Below, piece after piece: positions 1 to 6,405 of a stretch of 17,597 nt of DNA. How positions within the stretch are numbered: position 1 is the first letter of the stretch; each line of letters starts with the position of its first letter. Under the pieces are notes generated by a model. The model was not told the origin of the DNA, searched no databases, and saw only the letters and a list, made by a program, of their open reading frames with translations. This DNA comes from Hydrogenothermaceae bacterium (GTDB taxonomy: Bacteria; Aquificota; Aquificia; Aquificales; Hydrogenothermaceae), in contig WFXI01000181.1 in NCBI GenBank assembly GCA_015490675.1, forward strand, positions 1 to 17,597, written 5' to 3'. A program made the position numbers and the translations under genes.

Positions 1-385
1 CGAAAAAATTAAATGTGGTTCATGTCTTCTGGATGTATCACAGACTAAAGCTATGCCAGAGCTTTACTGCGGAGGTGTCCCTGTATTTACCCAGACCAGT
101 ATTTTAGGATATACCGCTAAAGCTACTGCAAATATCTCTTACTCCCTAAAAAATGTAGAAAGCCATATTAGAGGAACAGAAACATACCATCTAATATCCA
201 ATGCAGTGGAAAGGTATGTAAAAGCTATGGAAAGAAAAGGTATAGCTGTTGAAAAATCTATTTTAAAGAAACTCTTAATAGAAAATGCAGTCAAAGATAG
301 CAAAACACTAAATATAGCACTTACCAAAATGCAAAAAGAAGAGGATCCTTCCAGAATATTTGGACTTTTGAGAGGTGGAAGATGA
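1..385 (+). CDS. C-terminal part of an unrecognised protein upstream of a coupling ATPase
   Basis: The reading frame is open from base 2 to the TGA at 383-385, so the ATG at 53 is probably internal and the gene begins outside the window. The visible part is about 127 residues. It opens with a CGSC (CxxC) pair that could bind metal, followed by a second Cys-containing segment (ELYCGG). The last 80 residues look helical and charged. Its stop overlaps the start of the next gene as ATGA, so the two are translationally coupled. This makes it likely to be part of the same DNA-transfer module as the TraD-like ATPase downstream. I do not recognise the family; a relaxase-accessory or transfer protein is possible by context only. 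Confidence 0.6.
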   Translation, partial: EKIKCGSCLLDVSQTKAMPELYCGGVPVFTQTSILGYTAKATANISYSLKNVESHIRGTETYHLISNAVERYVKAMERKGIAVEKSILKKLLIENAVKDSKTLNIALTKMQKEEDPSRIFGLLRGGR

Positions 386-1770
386 AAACAGATATTTTAG
401 AAAAAGGCTATATTACCCTTGGCAGAGGCTATGAAATAAAACAAGACGGGAACTTTGGAGAAGTTGAGCTTATAAAAATCACAGATGCAGACCTGTCAAC
501 ACATGTTCATGTTCTTGGTGCTACTGGTGCAGGGAAAACGCTTTTATTAAAGTTTCTTGATACCCAATTTTTGTATAACGGATATAGCTTAATAAAACTG
601 GACATGAAATTTGATGAAGATAATTTTAAGCTGGTATATGCTTTGTCCAATTATCTAAATAAACCTTTTTACTTTCTAAATCTTGCAGCTGCAACAGGAA
701 GTGATTCTGGTTTATCTGGATACGGAACCCATTCTTATAATCCTCTGGAAACAGGAGATGAGCTTTCTATCACTGCAAAAATTATGCAGGCTACAAAAGG
801 GGAAGGAGCCGTTTCTTACTATGAAGAAGTCAAAGAAACAACCGTTAAAGCTTTTGTATCTGCATTTTTAGGAACAGGCAAAAAATGGTCTTTTAGAGAC
901 TGGTATGCGACCTTAATAGATTATGAAATTCTCCTTGAGCTTATAAAGCAAACTAAAAACCAGCAGGCTAAAACATATCTATATAACCTGTATGAAAGGC
1001 TTAACGATGATAAAAAAAGAATGCAAGCGGAAAAAGATATATCGGGTTTGAGGAACTTTACTGCAAAAATGTCTGACTATGATTTTTTAAACTCTTATGT
1101 ATCAGATATAAATTTTGAAAAACTGATTTTTGCTGATGCTGTTGTTTATGTGGTTTTACCAAAACTTTTGTTTGGAGAAGTAGCAAAAAGTCTCGGGAAA
1201 ATGATAGCTTCAGACCTGCAGTATATTACCGGTTATCTGTCAGCGAATATGCAAAAAACAAAAGTGGTATTAAGCATTGATGAGTTTGAAAATTTTGTTT
1301 TTGAGGGTATCCAGGATTTATTTAACAAAGGTAGAAGTGCAGGAGTAAGGATTATCGCAGCTCATCAATCTCTTTCTGATATATCCCATGAGGAAAAGGA
1401 AACAATGAAAAAAATAATACAGGCAAACACCAGAATAAAAATATTTTTAGCTCAGGCAGATACCGAAAGTGCCCAGTGGTTCAGTCAGCTATTAGGTAAA
1501 AGACCTATAAGAATAGCTTTTGGGATAGAGGATACATTGAATGTCCAGGATAATTACACATATTTGGTAGAACCCCATCAACTAACATCTTTACAAAACT
1601 TCCAGGCTTATTTTTATGTCCGCGGAAAAGCATATAAAGGACACATATATACCGTTCCGTCGGATTTTGAAATAGGAAAAGATGTTCCTTATCTAAGGAT
1701 AAAACCTACTATAAAAAGAGAAAATGGCATAAAACTATGGGAAAAGCTTTTAAATAAATTAAGTAAATAA
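382..1770 (+). CDS. TraD/VirD4-like (HerA-type) DNA-transfer ATPase
   Basis: This 462-residue P-loop ATPase resembles type IV coupling proteins, which bring DNA to a conjugation channel. The Walker A motif is GATGAGKT at about residues 46-53. The Walker B segment is VVLSIDEFEN at about 295-304. It is followed by a stretch on an RSAGVRIIAAHQS pattern, typical of the TraG/TraD C-terminal region where the sensor residues lie. No transmembrane segment is visible at the N-terminus. Canonical VirD4/TraD proteins usually have two, so this is a soluble form like those of some mobilisable elements, or a HerA/FtsK-like relative. The ATG at 382 has a GAGGTGG ribosome-binding site at 372-378 and overlaps the upstream stop. 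It is the last gene of its operon; the next gene faces the other way. Confidence 0.8.
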   Translation: MKTDILEKGYITLGRGYEIKQDGNFGEVELIKITDADLSTHVHVLGATGAGKTLLLKFLDTQFLYNGYSLIKLDMKFDEDNFKLVYALSNYLNKPFYFLNLAAATGSDSGLSGYGTHSYNPLETGDELSITAKIMQATKGEGAVSYYEEVKETTVKAFVSAFLGTGKKWSFRDWYATLIDYEILLELIKQTKNQQAKTYLYNLYERLNDDKKRMQAEKDISGLRNFTAKMSDYDFLNSYVSDINFEKLIFADAVVYVVLPKLLFGEVAKSLGKMIASDLQYITGYLSANMQKTKVVLSIDEFENFVFEGIQDLFNKGRSAGVRIIAAHQSLSDISHEEKETMKKIIQANTRIKIFLAQADTESAQWFSQLLGKRPIRIAFGIEDTLNVQDNYTYLVEPHQLTSLQNFQAYFYVRGKAYKGHIYTVPSDFEIGKDVPYLRIKPTIKRENGIKLWEKLLNKLSK

Positions 1771-1948
1771 AGGTAGGAGCACCAACCAAAATTTGTAAAA
1801 ATAAAAAACTAAAACCAATATAGAAGGTAGATACTACTATTAAGGACAAGAGAATATTTTATTTGATTTGTAGTAATATGGATAGGAGTTCCATTATCTC
1901 GAGTATAAACCTTATTTATCTGTTGATAATCTAATGTATGCTTATTTT
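1771..1948. other. Intergenic gap between convergent genes
   Basis: About 180 bases separate the ATPase gene from the convergent broken PIN toxin gene. I see no open frame, no strong hairpin with a T-run, and no RNA gene here. Confidence 0.5.
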
Positions 1949-2446
1949 TCACTCATAACCTTGCAACTGTTTTACAATTTCTCTTAACAACCTATCACTT
2001 ATATAAAAACCTTTTTCTCTTAACTCAAAAATTTTTTCAATGGGATTTTTTAAAAATCCTTTTTCGTAAGCTAATATTAATACACCTATTGTTCCTATTA
2101 ATTTAAATCCTAAATGTTTTGCAAAAAGTCTTGGCTCTCTATTATCTAAAATTAATAAATCTGCTTTTACTTCTTGAGCCAGAACAATCACTTCTGCTTC
2201 TCCATAATCCAATAGAGCTCTCAAAGTTTTTACTTCATCTGAATTTTTAACCTCTTTAACTTCTATCCATTTATTAACAGCTTTTTTAACCTCTACAGCT
2301 CCAGGTCTACCTTTTCCTTCCTTAACAACTTCTTGATAAACAGCTTTTGGAATAATTATTTTTTGAAAAAGTTCCTCTAAAAGCTCTAACTATCCAATAT
2401 TAGATAAAGCTATTAAAGGAGAGGCATTTGAGATAATCTTTTTCAT
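1949..2446 (-). pseudogene. DUF3368 PIN-domain toxin (VapC-like) interrupted by an in-frame TAG
   Basis: PIN toxins of this family are ribonucleases held in check by a UPF0175 antitoxin. Reading from the ATG at 2446-2444 gives MKKIISNASPLIALSNIG, then TAG at 2392-2390, then LELLEELF and onward in the same frame to TGA at 1951-1949. The total is 165 codons before the final stop, a normal length for the family. Family hallmarks are SNASPLIAL at the N-terminus, an AVYQEV segment, GEAEVI, and LILDNRE near the third acidic site. The first motif has Asn where many PIN domains have Asp, which is common in DUF3368. The ATG overlaps the antitoxin's stop (ATGA), which confirms the start upstream of the TAG. 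Only a 91-residue fragment starting at 2224 remains open as a conventional ORF. A single base change, a sequencing error or readthrough could each explain it. Confidence 0.8.
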
Positions 2447-2697
2447 AACTCTTTAATTGTTTCTAAATCTTCTTTGAAATCTTCAACATCATATTTTAAT
2501 GGTATCTGATTATCCTTTAGTCTTTCCATAAATTCCCATACACTTAAACCAGATAACTGTCTTGCTTTACCAAAGGAAAGTTTCCCTTTTTCATAGAAAT
2601 ATAAAGCTATCTGTACTCTCAATTCAGAAGAAAGCTCGTCTTTTGGAATATTAAGTATTCTTATAACATCTTCTGGAAGTTCCACTGTTATTTTCAT
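2443..2697 (-). CDS. UPF0175-family antitoxin, partner of the broken PIN toxin
   Basis: This 84-residue protein begins with a short beta-strand (MKITVELPEDV) and continues with a helix-turn-helix-like segment around residues 40-60 (KLSFGKARQLSGLSVWEF). This is the layout of UPF0175 proteins, which act as antitoxins and DNA-binding autoregulators for DUF3368 PIN toxins. The acidic tail (DVEDFKEDLETIKEL) probably contacts the toxin. The stop overlaps the toxin start as ATGA. A GAGG ribosome-binding site lies 7 bases upstream of the ATG. The antitoxin is intact although its toxin frame is interrupted. Confidence 0.8.
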   Translation of the reverse strand: MKITVELPEDVIRILNIPKDELSSELRVQIALYFYEKGKLSFGKARQLSGLSVWEFMERLKDNQIPLKYDVEDFKEDLETIKEL

Positions 2698-2729
2698 AGT
2701 TATACCTCAAATTTTATTCTTTGGTTTTT

Positions 2730-2758
2730 ATTATAACTTTACCCACACCAGCACCTTA
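2730..2758 (-). promoter_or_regulatory. Possible promoter of the UPF0175/PIN pair
   Basis: On the minus strand a perfect TATAAT lies at 2735-2730, 33 bases before the antitoxin ATG. The sequence 17 bases further upstream (TAAGGT) is a poor -35 match, so the call rests on the -10 box and its position. Confidence 0.3.
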
Positions 2759-2828
2759 ATTAAATTAAAATTTATTAACTAAATATAAAGCATAGAAACA
2801 ATTTTGCCATAGAACTATAATAGAACTA

Positions 2829-3065
2829 TTATTTAACAAAATAAGCATTCTCTATATCCTTAAAAAGTTCCTCCTCCGTATCAGGTGATATCTGGACTTT
2901 ATATTTCCCAAGTAAATCCAAAAACCCTATACGGGATATACCCAGTAGTTTAGCAGCCTTACCAGAAGATATTTTTCCAAGTTCATATAACTTAGCTAAG
3001 GCAGCTATTTTTATTTCATCTTCTTTTAAATTAAGGTCATCTGGAACTTCTATTATAATTTTCAT
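2829..3065 (-). CDS. Second UPF0175-family antitoxin, without a visible toxin
   Basis: This 78-residue protein has the same layout as the UPF0175 gene at 2443-2697: an N-terminal strand (MKIIIEVPDDL), a helix-turn-helix-like middle (KISSGKAAKLLGISRIGF), and an acidic C-terminus. UPF0175 genes normally overlap a downstream PIN toxin. Here only about 130 AT-rich bases follow, with no PIN-like frame, before the promoter region of the other antitoxin gene. It is therefore an orphan, perhaps left after toxin loss, or it may regulate the neighbouring pair. An AGGG ribosome-binding site precedes the ATG. Confidence 0.7.
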   Translation of the reverse strand: MKIIIEVPDDLNLKEDEIKIAALAKLYELGKISSGKAAKLLGISRIGFLDLLGKYKVQISPDTEEELFKDIENAYFVK

Positions 3066-3148
3066 AAGGATATCCCTATAAAATTTTTTTGTTAAAATAA
3101 AGATGTGTTTTCTGTAAGATTTTACAACAGAAACGGGAATTACTTATA

Positions 3149-3385
3149 TTATTTGTCTTTTCCAAATATTTTTTTCCATTCAATTGAAGAAACAGCCATA
3201 AACCCGAAAGAGAGAATCATAAAGTACACCCATCCTACAACCATAATCCTTAAAATAATAGGAGTTTGGTTTTCTTCAAGGATATACTTAAAAGAATAAT
3301 AAAATAAATATGGAAAAGCTATAACAACCAAAGTAAACGCAAATATAAAGTAAAACCTAAGAAAATATCTTTCCCATTTACTCAT
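3149..3385 (-). CDS. Small two-span membrane protein, unrecognised
   Basis: The likely product is 78 residues with two hydrophobic spans, at about residues 8-32 and 44-66, flanked by basic residues. It would sit in the inner membrane. The same frame stays open upstream to a TTG at 3628, giving 159 residues. The extra 81 residues, however, are largely encoded by a repeat array (about 3408-3543) and read as low-complexity repeats such as NLTANNLTANKTL. I therefore prefer the ATG at 3385. Neither start has a clear ribosome-binding site, so the choice is uncertain. The family is unknown to me and no functional residue stands out. Confidence 0.4.
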   Translation of the reverse strand: MSKWERYFLRFYFIFAFTLVVIAFPYLFYYSFKYILEENQTPIILRIMVVGWVYFMILSFGFMAVSSIEWKKIFGKDK

Positions 3386-3407
3386 ATAGATATTTTTGTT
3401 CCATCTA

Positions 3408-3543
3408 AACCTAAAAGCCAGACAACCTAAAAGCCTCTGCAACCTAAATGCAAACAACCTAACCGCCACAGGCATGGTAAGCTGTAAGGTTTTATTGGCA
3501 GTAAGGTTGTTCGCTGTAAGGTTTTTTAGCGAAGCGGCGGCCG
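3408..3543. repeat. Near-palindromic array of AACCTAA / TAAGGTT motifs ending in a GC-rich block
   Basis: On the + strand, AACCTAA occurs at 3408, 3424, 3441 and 3456, and TAAGGTT at 3485, 3502 and 3517. Copies are spaced 15-17 bases apart. The second motif is the reverse complement of AACCTTA, so the two halves face each other around a centre near 3473 (GCCACAGGC). The array ends in a GC-rich block holding GCGGCCGC at 3536-3543, out of place in such AT-rich DNA. It could be a dispersed mobile repeat, a protein-binding array or a structured RNA. I do not recognise a named family. Confidence 0.55.
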
Positions 3544-3664
3544 CAAAAATTTTATGAAATTCCTTGAATTCTTTTAATTGATTGTTTTTATCTATAGCTT
3601 TGAATTTAGTAGAAAACAATTGTTCCAAATATTAGATTGAAAAGACTTATCTTAATATACTTAA

Positions 3665-3700
3665 TTGAGTATTTTTTGTAGTATGAACTTTAATTCATAC
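3665..3700 (+). promoter_or_regulatory. Promoter with overlapping inverted-repeat operator for the ribbon-helix-helix gene
   Basis: TTGAGT at 3665-3670 and TTTAAT at 3689-3694 form a plausible -35/-10 pair with 18-base spacing. An inverted repeat, GTATGAA (3681-3687) and TTCATAC (3694-3700), spans the -10 box. It ends 14 bases before the ATG of the next gene. Ribbon-helix-helix antitoxins usually bind such repeats to repress their own operon, so this is a likely operator. Confidence 0.45.
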
Positions 3701-3714
3701 CAAGAGGTATAACA

Positions 3715-3957
3715 ATGGCAACCATAAAGAAAACTATATCATTATCAGAAGAGTTATACAAAGAAGCAGAGAACTTATCTCATAATTTTAGTGAAATAGT
3801 CAAAGAGGCTCTCTCTGAGTATATAAAAAAGAAAAAAATAGAAAAAGCTCTTTCCACTGCAGGAGCTTTTAAGGATATTAAAGAAACAGGAATAGAGTAT
3901 GTAGATAGAATAAGAAATGAAGATATATCCTTAGAGGAAGAAAAAATTGGCAGATAA
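3715..3957 (+). CDS. Ribbon-helix-helix (CopG/VapB-like) antitoxin, apparently orphan
   Basis: This 80-residue protein starts with a typical ribbon-helix-helix domain: the strand MATIKKTISLSEELY, then two helices through about residue 42 (FSEIVKEALSEYIKKKK). The acidic tail (EDISLEEEK) would bind a toxin. Such proteins neutralise a toxin, often a PIN ribonuclease, and repress their own promoter. A GAGG ribosome-binding site lies at 3704-3707. The expected overlapping toxin is missing. A TTG at 3947, overlapping the antitoxin end, opens a 24-codon frame beginning ADKFII that stops at 4021. It might be the stump of a PIN toxin, but it is too short to be sure. Confidence 0.7.
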   Translation: MATIKKTISLSEELYKEAENLSHNFSEIVKEALSEYIKKKKIEKALSTAGAFKDIKETGIEYVDRIRNEDISLEEEKIGR

Positions 3958-4051
3958 ATTTATTATAGGGGAAATAATTGATATTTGCTTGTTTTATTGG
4001 GAAATATACTTTATAGTTTAAATGAGCAAATAAATCCTATAAACAATTCCT

Positions 4052-4387
4052 ATGAAAGAGTTCGTTAAACATAGTCTTACAAATAGAGAAAAGAAAGCAC
4101 TAAGAGAAATTAAGAATTTCATAAATCAGACTTTTGGAGAAAGTAAAGTCTTTGTTTATGGCTCAAAAGCCTATGGAGAATCTACGCAAGAAAGCGATTT
4201 AGATTTACTAATAATAGTTCCAAATTTGAATTGGAAAGTAAAGAAAAAAATCATCAATAAAATTACAGAAATAAATTGGAAATATGACACCAATATAAGT
4301 CCGATTGTTGTTTCAAAGGAAGAATGGATTAAGTATCCGACAATGCCTTTATTCCAAGAAGTTAAAAAGAAAGGATTGGTCGTTTGA
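4052..4387 (+). CDS. MNT-type nucleotidyltransferase antitoxin (MntA-like)
   Basis: The 111-residue protein carries the minimal nucleotidyltransferase signature: G37-S38, ten residues, then D49-L50-D51 (GSx10DxD), in the context VFVYGSKAYGEST...SDLDLLIIV. In MNT/HEPN systems this enzyme adds AMP units to the HEPN toxin and silences it. The catalytic residues all look intact. Its TGA overlaps the TTG of the HEPN gene, a coupled pair. The ATG at 4052 lacks a strong ribosome-binding site. The C-terminal half (an INWKY segment then PIVV) resembles parts of the two small proteins encoded at 5328 and 5873. Confidence 0.85.
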   Translation: MKEFVKHSLTNREKKALREIKNFINQTFGESKVFVYGSKAYGESTQESDLDLLIIVPNLNWKVKKKIINKITEINWKYDTNISPIVVSKEEWIKYPTMPLFQEVKKKGLVV

Positions 4388-4767
4388 AAGAAAAGATAAT
4401 TGATTATTGGATAGAGAAGTCCCGTAAAAGCTTAAAATCTGCAATTTTAGAGTATCAACAGGGATATTTAGATTTCGCAGTAAACCGTCTATACTATGCC
4501 ATTTTTTATATTACAAATGCTTATTTCTTTCAAAAAGATAAATATTTCAAAAAACACTCCGGGTTAAGAGCAAACTTCCATAAAGAATTAGTTAAAAAAG
4601 GCAAAATAGATAAAATCTATGGAAAACTTTATGATGAACTATTTGAAGCAAGAGAAGAGGGAGATTATAAACCTTTTGTTAGCTTTGAAAAAGAACAAGT
4701 TGAGGAATAGATAAAGTTAACAAAAGAGTTTATAGAAAAAATGGAAGATTTAATTAGAAATACTTAA
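4384..4767 (+). pseudogene. HEPN (UPF0332-type) toxin gene cut by an in-frame TAG near its end
   Basis: HEPN proteins of this type are ribonuclease toxins paired with MNT antitoxins. Seen here are AVNRLYYAIFY at about residues 34-44, the KHSGLRANFHKELVKKG segment, and FEAREEGDY, all typical of UPF0332. Translation from the TTG at 4384 stops at TAG 4708-4710 after 108 residues (ending EKEQVEE). The same frame continues with IKLTKEFIEKMEDLIRNT to TAA at 4765-4767, exactly the final helix expected for the family. The full length would be about 127 codons. Either the toxin has lost its last helix, or the TAG is read through, or it is a sequencing error. The truncated protein might still be active. 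The TTG overlaps the MNT stop. Confidence 0.75.
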
Positions 4768-4845
4768 TTTAAACAAATCCGTGGAACATATTACTATACA
4801 AAGACTTGCTAAATACTATCTTTAAAAATATTGAAACTAAAGGCT

Positions 4846-4869
4846 TTACCATAATGTATATTATGGTAA
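4846..4869. promoter_or_regulatory. 24-bp perfect palindrome upstream of a small-gene cluster (candidate operator)
   Basis: TTACCATAAT (4846-4855), a GTAT loop, and ATTATGGTAA (4860-4869) form arms of 10 bases with no mismatch. It lies 75 bases before the ATG at 4944 that opens the four-gene cluster. Its symmetry suits a dimeric repressor. It has no T-run, so a terminator for the HEPN gene is less likely. Confidence 0.4.
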
Positions 4870-4943
4870 TGTGTTTTGGTAGATTTTAAGTTAGGATAGA
4901 AATATATTAAGTAGTATGTAATAAAACCTTGAGATTTAAAGCG

Positions 4944-5324
4944 ATGACCAAAGTAATAATAAAATCTGATGACAATAAAGAATTTAAAATATCAACAAAA
5001 TTACCACCAGACATAATAAAACAAATAATAGAAAGCCTGGGGAAATATGAAATTTATGAAGAGGAACTAGATAGTTTATTAGAGATTTTTAAAGAAAATA
5101 AATCTATTAAAAAGCTAATACACAAATCACAGTCATTTGATATTATTACCATAGGAAACAGAGCTGTAAGAAAAGCACAGCAAGAAAGTTTAAAAAAGGG
5201 TATTCCAAATGTTTATTGCAAAAATGGAAAATTCTACTTTGAGCTTCCAGACGGAACTATAACAACAGAAGTTCCCGACATTTATAGAGATGTTTTTGAA
5301 AAATTTGAGAAGCAAGAAGGATAA
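4944..5324 (+). CDS. Unrecognised protein, first gene of a four-gene cluster
   Basis: This 126-residue protein has two parts. The first half, to about residue 65, is helical with an acidic run (YEEELDSLLEIF). The second half contains SFDIITIGNRAVRKAQQESLKKG, then a compact GIPNVYCKNGKFYFELPDGTI segment that looks like a beta-hairpin followed by an acidic C-terminus. Size, charge and context suggest an antitoxin or regulator, but I do not recognise the family. An upstream TTG at 4929 would add five residues; I chose the ATG at 4944, and neither start has a strong ribosome-binding site. The next gene begins three bases after the stop, so the cluster is probably one transcript, with the palindrome at 4846 as a candidate control site. 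Confidence 0.6.
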   Translation: MTKVIIKSDDNKEFKISTKLPPDIIKQIIESLGKYEIYEEELDSLLEIFKENKSIKKLIHKSQSFDIITIGNRAVRKAQQESLKKGIPNVYCKNGKFYFELPDGTITTEVPDIYRDVFEKFEKQEG

Positions 5325-5327
5325 GAA

Positions 5328-5558
5328 TTGGTAGAAAAAGAGTATGTAAAGTTTTTAGAAGAGATTAAATCTATTCCTGAAATAGAAAAGCTTAATTTTA
5401 TAGACCCTCCAGATGGAGCTGAAGCTGACGTATCTTTGAATCTTAAACTCAAATCTAATGCTAACAAGTGGAAGGTTATGGAGAAAATACAAAACATAAG
5501 ATGGAAATATAGTAAGTTAGACAATCCAACAACTTTATATATTGAGTTTGAGCACTAA
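5328..5558 (+). CDS. Small unrecognised protein, paralog of the gene at 5873
   Basis: The product has 76 residues and begins at a TTG with a well-placed AAGGA ribosome-binding site (5317-5321). It shares a pattern with the product of the gene at 5873: IPEIEKLNFI, then an acidic DGAEADV segment leading into a strand, then EKIQNIRWKY, and a short C-terminal strand after a proline. The EKIxxIxW pattern also resembles the C-terminal half of the MNT nucleotidyltransferase encoded at 4052, but no GS or DxD catalytic motif is present. It may be a degenerate nucleotidyltransferase-like fold or a binding protein; this is inference. It sits between the gene at 4944 and the helical gene at 5562, with gaps of only three bases. 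Confidence 0.55.
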   Translation: MVEKEYVKFLEEIKSIPEIEKLNFIDPPDGAEADVSLNLKLKSNANKWKVMEKIQNIRWKYSKLDNPTTLYIEFEH

Positions 5559-5561
5559 AAG

Positions 5562-5867
5562 ATGAATTTAGATACACAGGAACTGTTGAGAAGATATAAG
5601 ATAGATGTTGAATACATAAACCTGGAAGATACCTTTGACCTTGAGAATGTATTTTATAAAAGGCAAGAGTTAATTAAAAGGTTTAATACATTAACCTTGA
5701 AAGAATTATCTGAATTTTTAAAATTAGAAAAAGAAATAACAAAACACATACCAGGAATTAAAAAGAGATACAGCTTTTTTTACGAAAAAGTCATTGAGCC
5801 AGTAACAAAAGAACTGCAAGGAAAAATAGAATATTTTAAGGAAATATTATTCTTTGCAATAAACTAA
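5562..5867 (+). CDS. Unrecognised all-helical protein of the four-gene cluster
   Basis: The product has 101 residues and is predicted to be almost entirely helical and charged. It has a conspicuous LEDTFDLENVFYKRQELIKRF segment in its first half and KEITKHIPGIKKRY in the middle. There is no signal peptide or membrane span and no catalytic motif that I recognise. Size and helical content would suit a HEPN-like or four-helix toxin, but the RxxxxxH motif of HEPN toxins is absent. It starts three bases after the preceding gene and is followed six bases later by the paralog of that gene, so it is sandwiched between two related small genes. Confidence 0.55.
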   Translation: MNLDTQELLRRYKIDVEYINLEDTFDLENVFYKRQELIKRFNTLTLKELSEFLKLEKEITKHIPGIKKRYSFFYEKVIEPVTKELQGKIEYFKEILFFAIN

Positions 5868-5872
5868 ATAAA

Positions 5873-6142
5873 ATGAGGAACATTGATTTAATCATCAAGC
5901 TTTTAAATGAAGTATCAAAAATGAATGAAATTGAAGATATTGAACTTATCAATGTTCCTGAAGATGTTGATGCTTATGTTGGTTTGAAAATAAAACCTAA
6001 AGACATTAAAGATAGATATAAGATATTAGAAAAATTAAATGATTTAGAATGGGAAACTTATGAGAAATCAGGAGTATTACCAACTATCTATTGGGAGTTT
6101 GATATTAATTGGTGGAATAAATGCTTACAGAACAAGTCATGA
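5873..6142 (+). CDS. Small unrecognised protein, paralog of the gene at 5328
   Basis: The 89-residue product lines up along most of its length with the product of the gene at 5328. Shared points are EIEDIELINVPEDVDAYV against the EIEKLNFIDPPDGAEADV region, EKLNDLEW against EKIQNIRW, and a final strand after a proline (LPTIYWEF against PTTLYIEF). Its C-terminus adds a short tryptophan-bearing tail. No catalytic residues stand out. Two copies flanking a helical gene suggest duplication of one partner of a two-component module, perhaps an antitoxin or inhibitor. This is inference; the family is unknown to me. Confidence 0.55.
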   Translation: MRNIDLIIKLLNEVSKMNEIEDIELINVPEDVDAYVGLKIKPKDIKDRYKILEKLNDLEWETYEKSGVLPTIYWEFDINWWNKCLQNKS

Positions 6143-6376
6143 CACATACTATAACAGATAAGTGCTTTTAAAGGTAAATATTACCTAATCTTGGATAAAT
6201 CAATTAAAAAAAAAACATCAAGATATTCTATTCTTTCTCGCTAATATTTATTAAAATTTGTATCAAACAGATATAGCAAAATAAGTAATAATTACAACAG
6301 ATAAAATGAAGTTCAAAGATAACTTATAGTTGAAATTTGAATTTTATTTTTACAATAAGATTTAATTTTTGAATAA

Positions 6377-6390
6377 GGGGTCTAAACCCC
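6377..6390 (-). terminator. GGGG/CCCC hairpin after the helicase operon
   Basis: GGGG (6377-6380), a six-base loop, and CCCC (6387-6390) lie 16 bases beyond the helicase stop codon. On the minus strand the stem is followed by TTATTC, not by a strong T-run, so it is a weak terminator or an mRNA-end hairpin. The run of G/C is conspicuous in this AT-rich sequence. Confidence 0.35.
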
Positions 6391-6405
6391 CCATATAAAT
6401 ACAAA

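Noticed and set aside
2812..2832. Two tandem copies of ATAGAACTAT
   Set aside because: A short repeat in AT-rich spacer DNA with no sign of function.
3105..3299. 64-codon + strand frame
   Set aside because: It is antisense to the membrane protein gene, with no ribosome-binding site and no recognisable domain.
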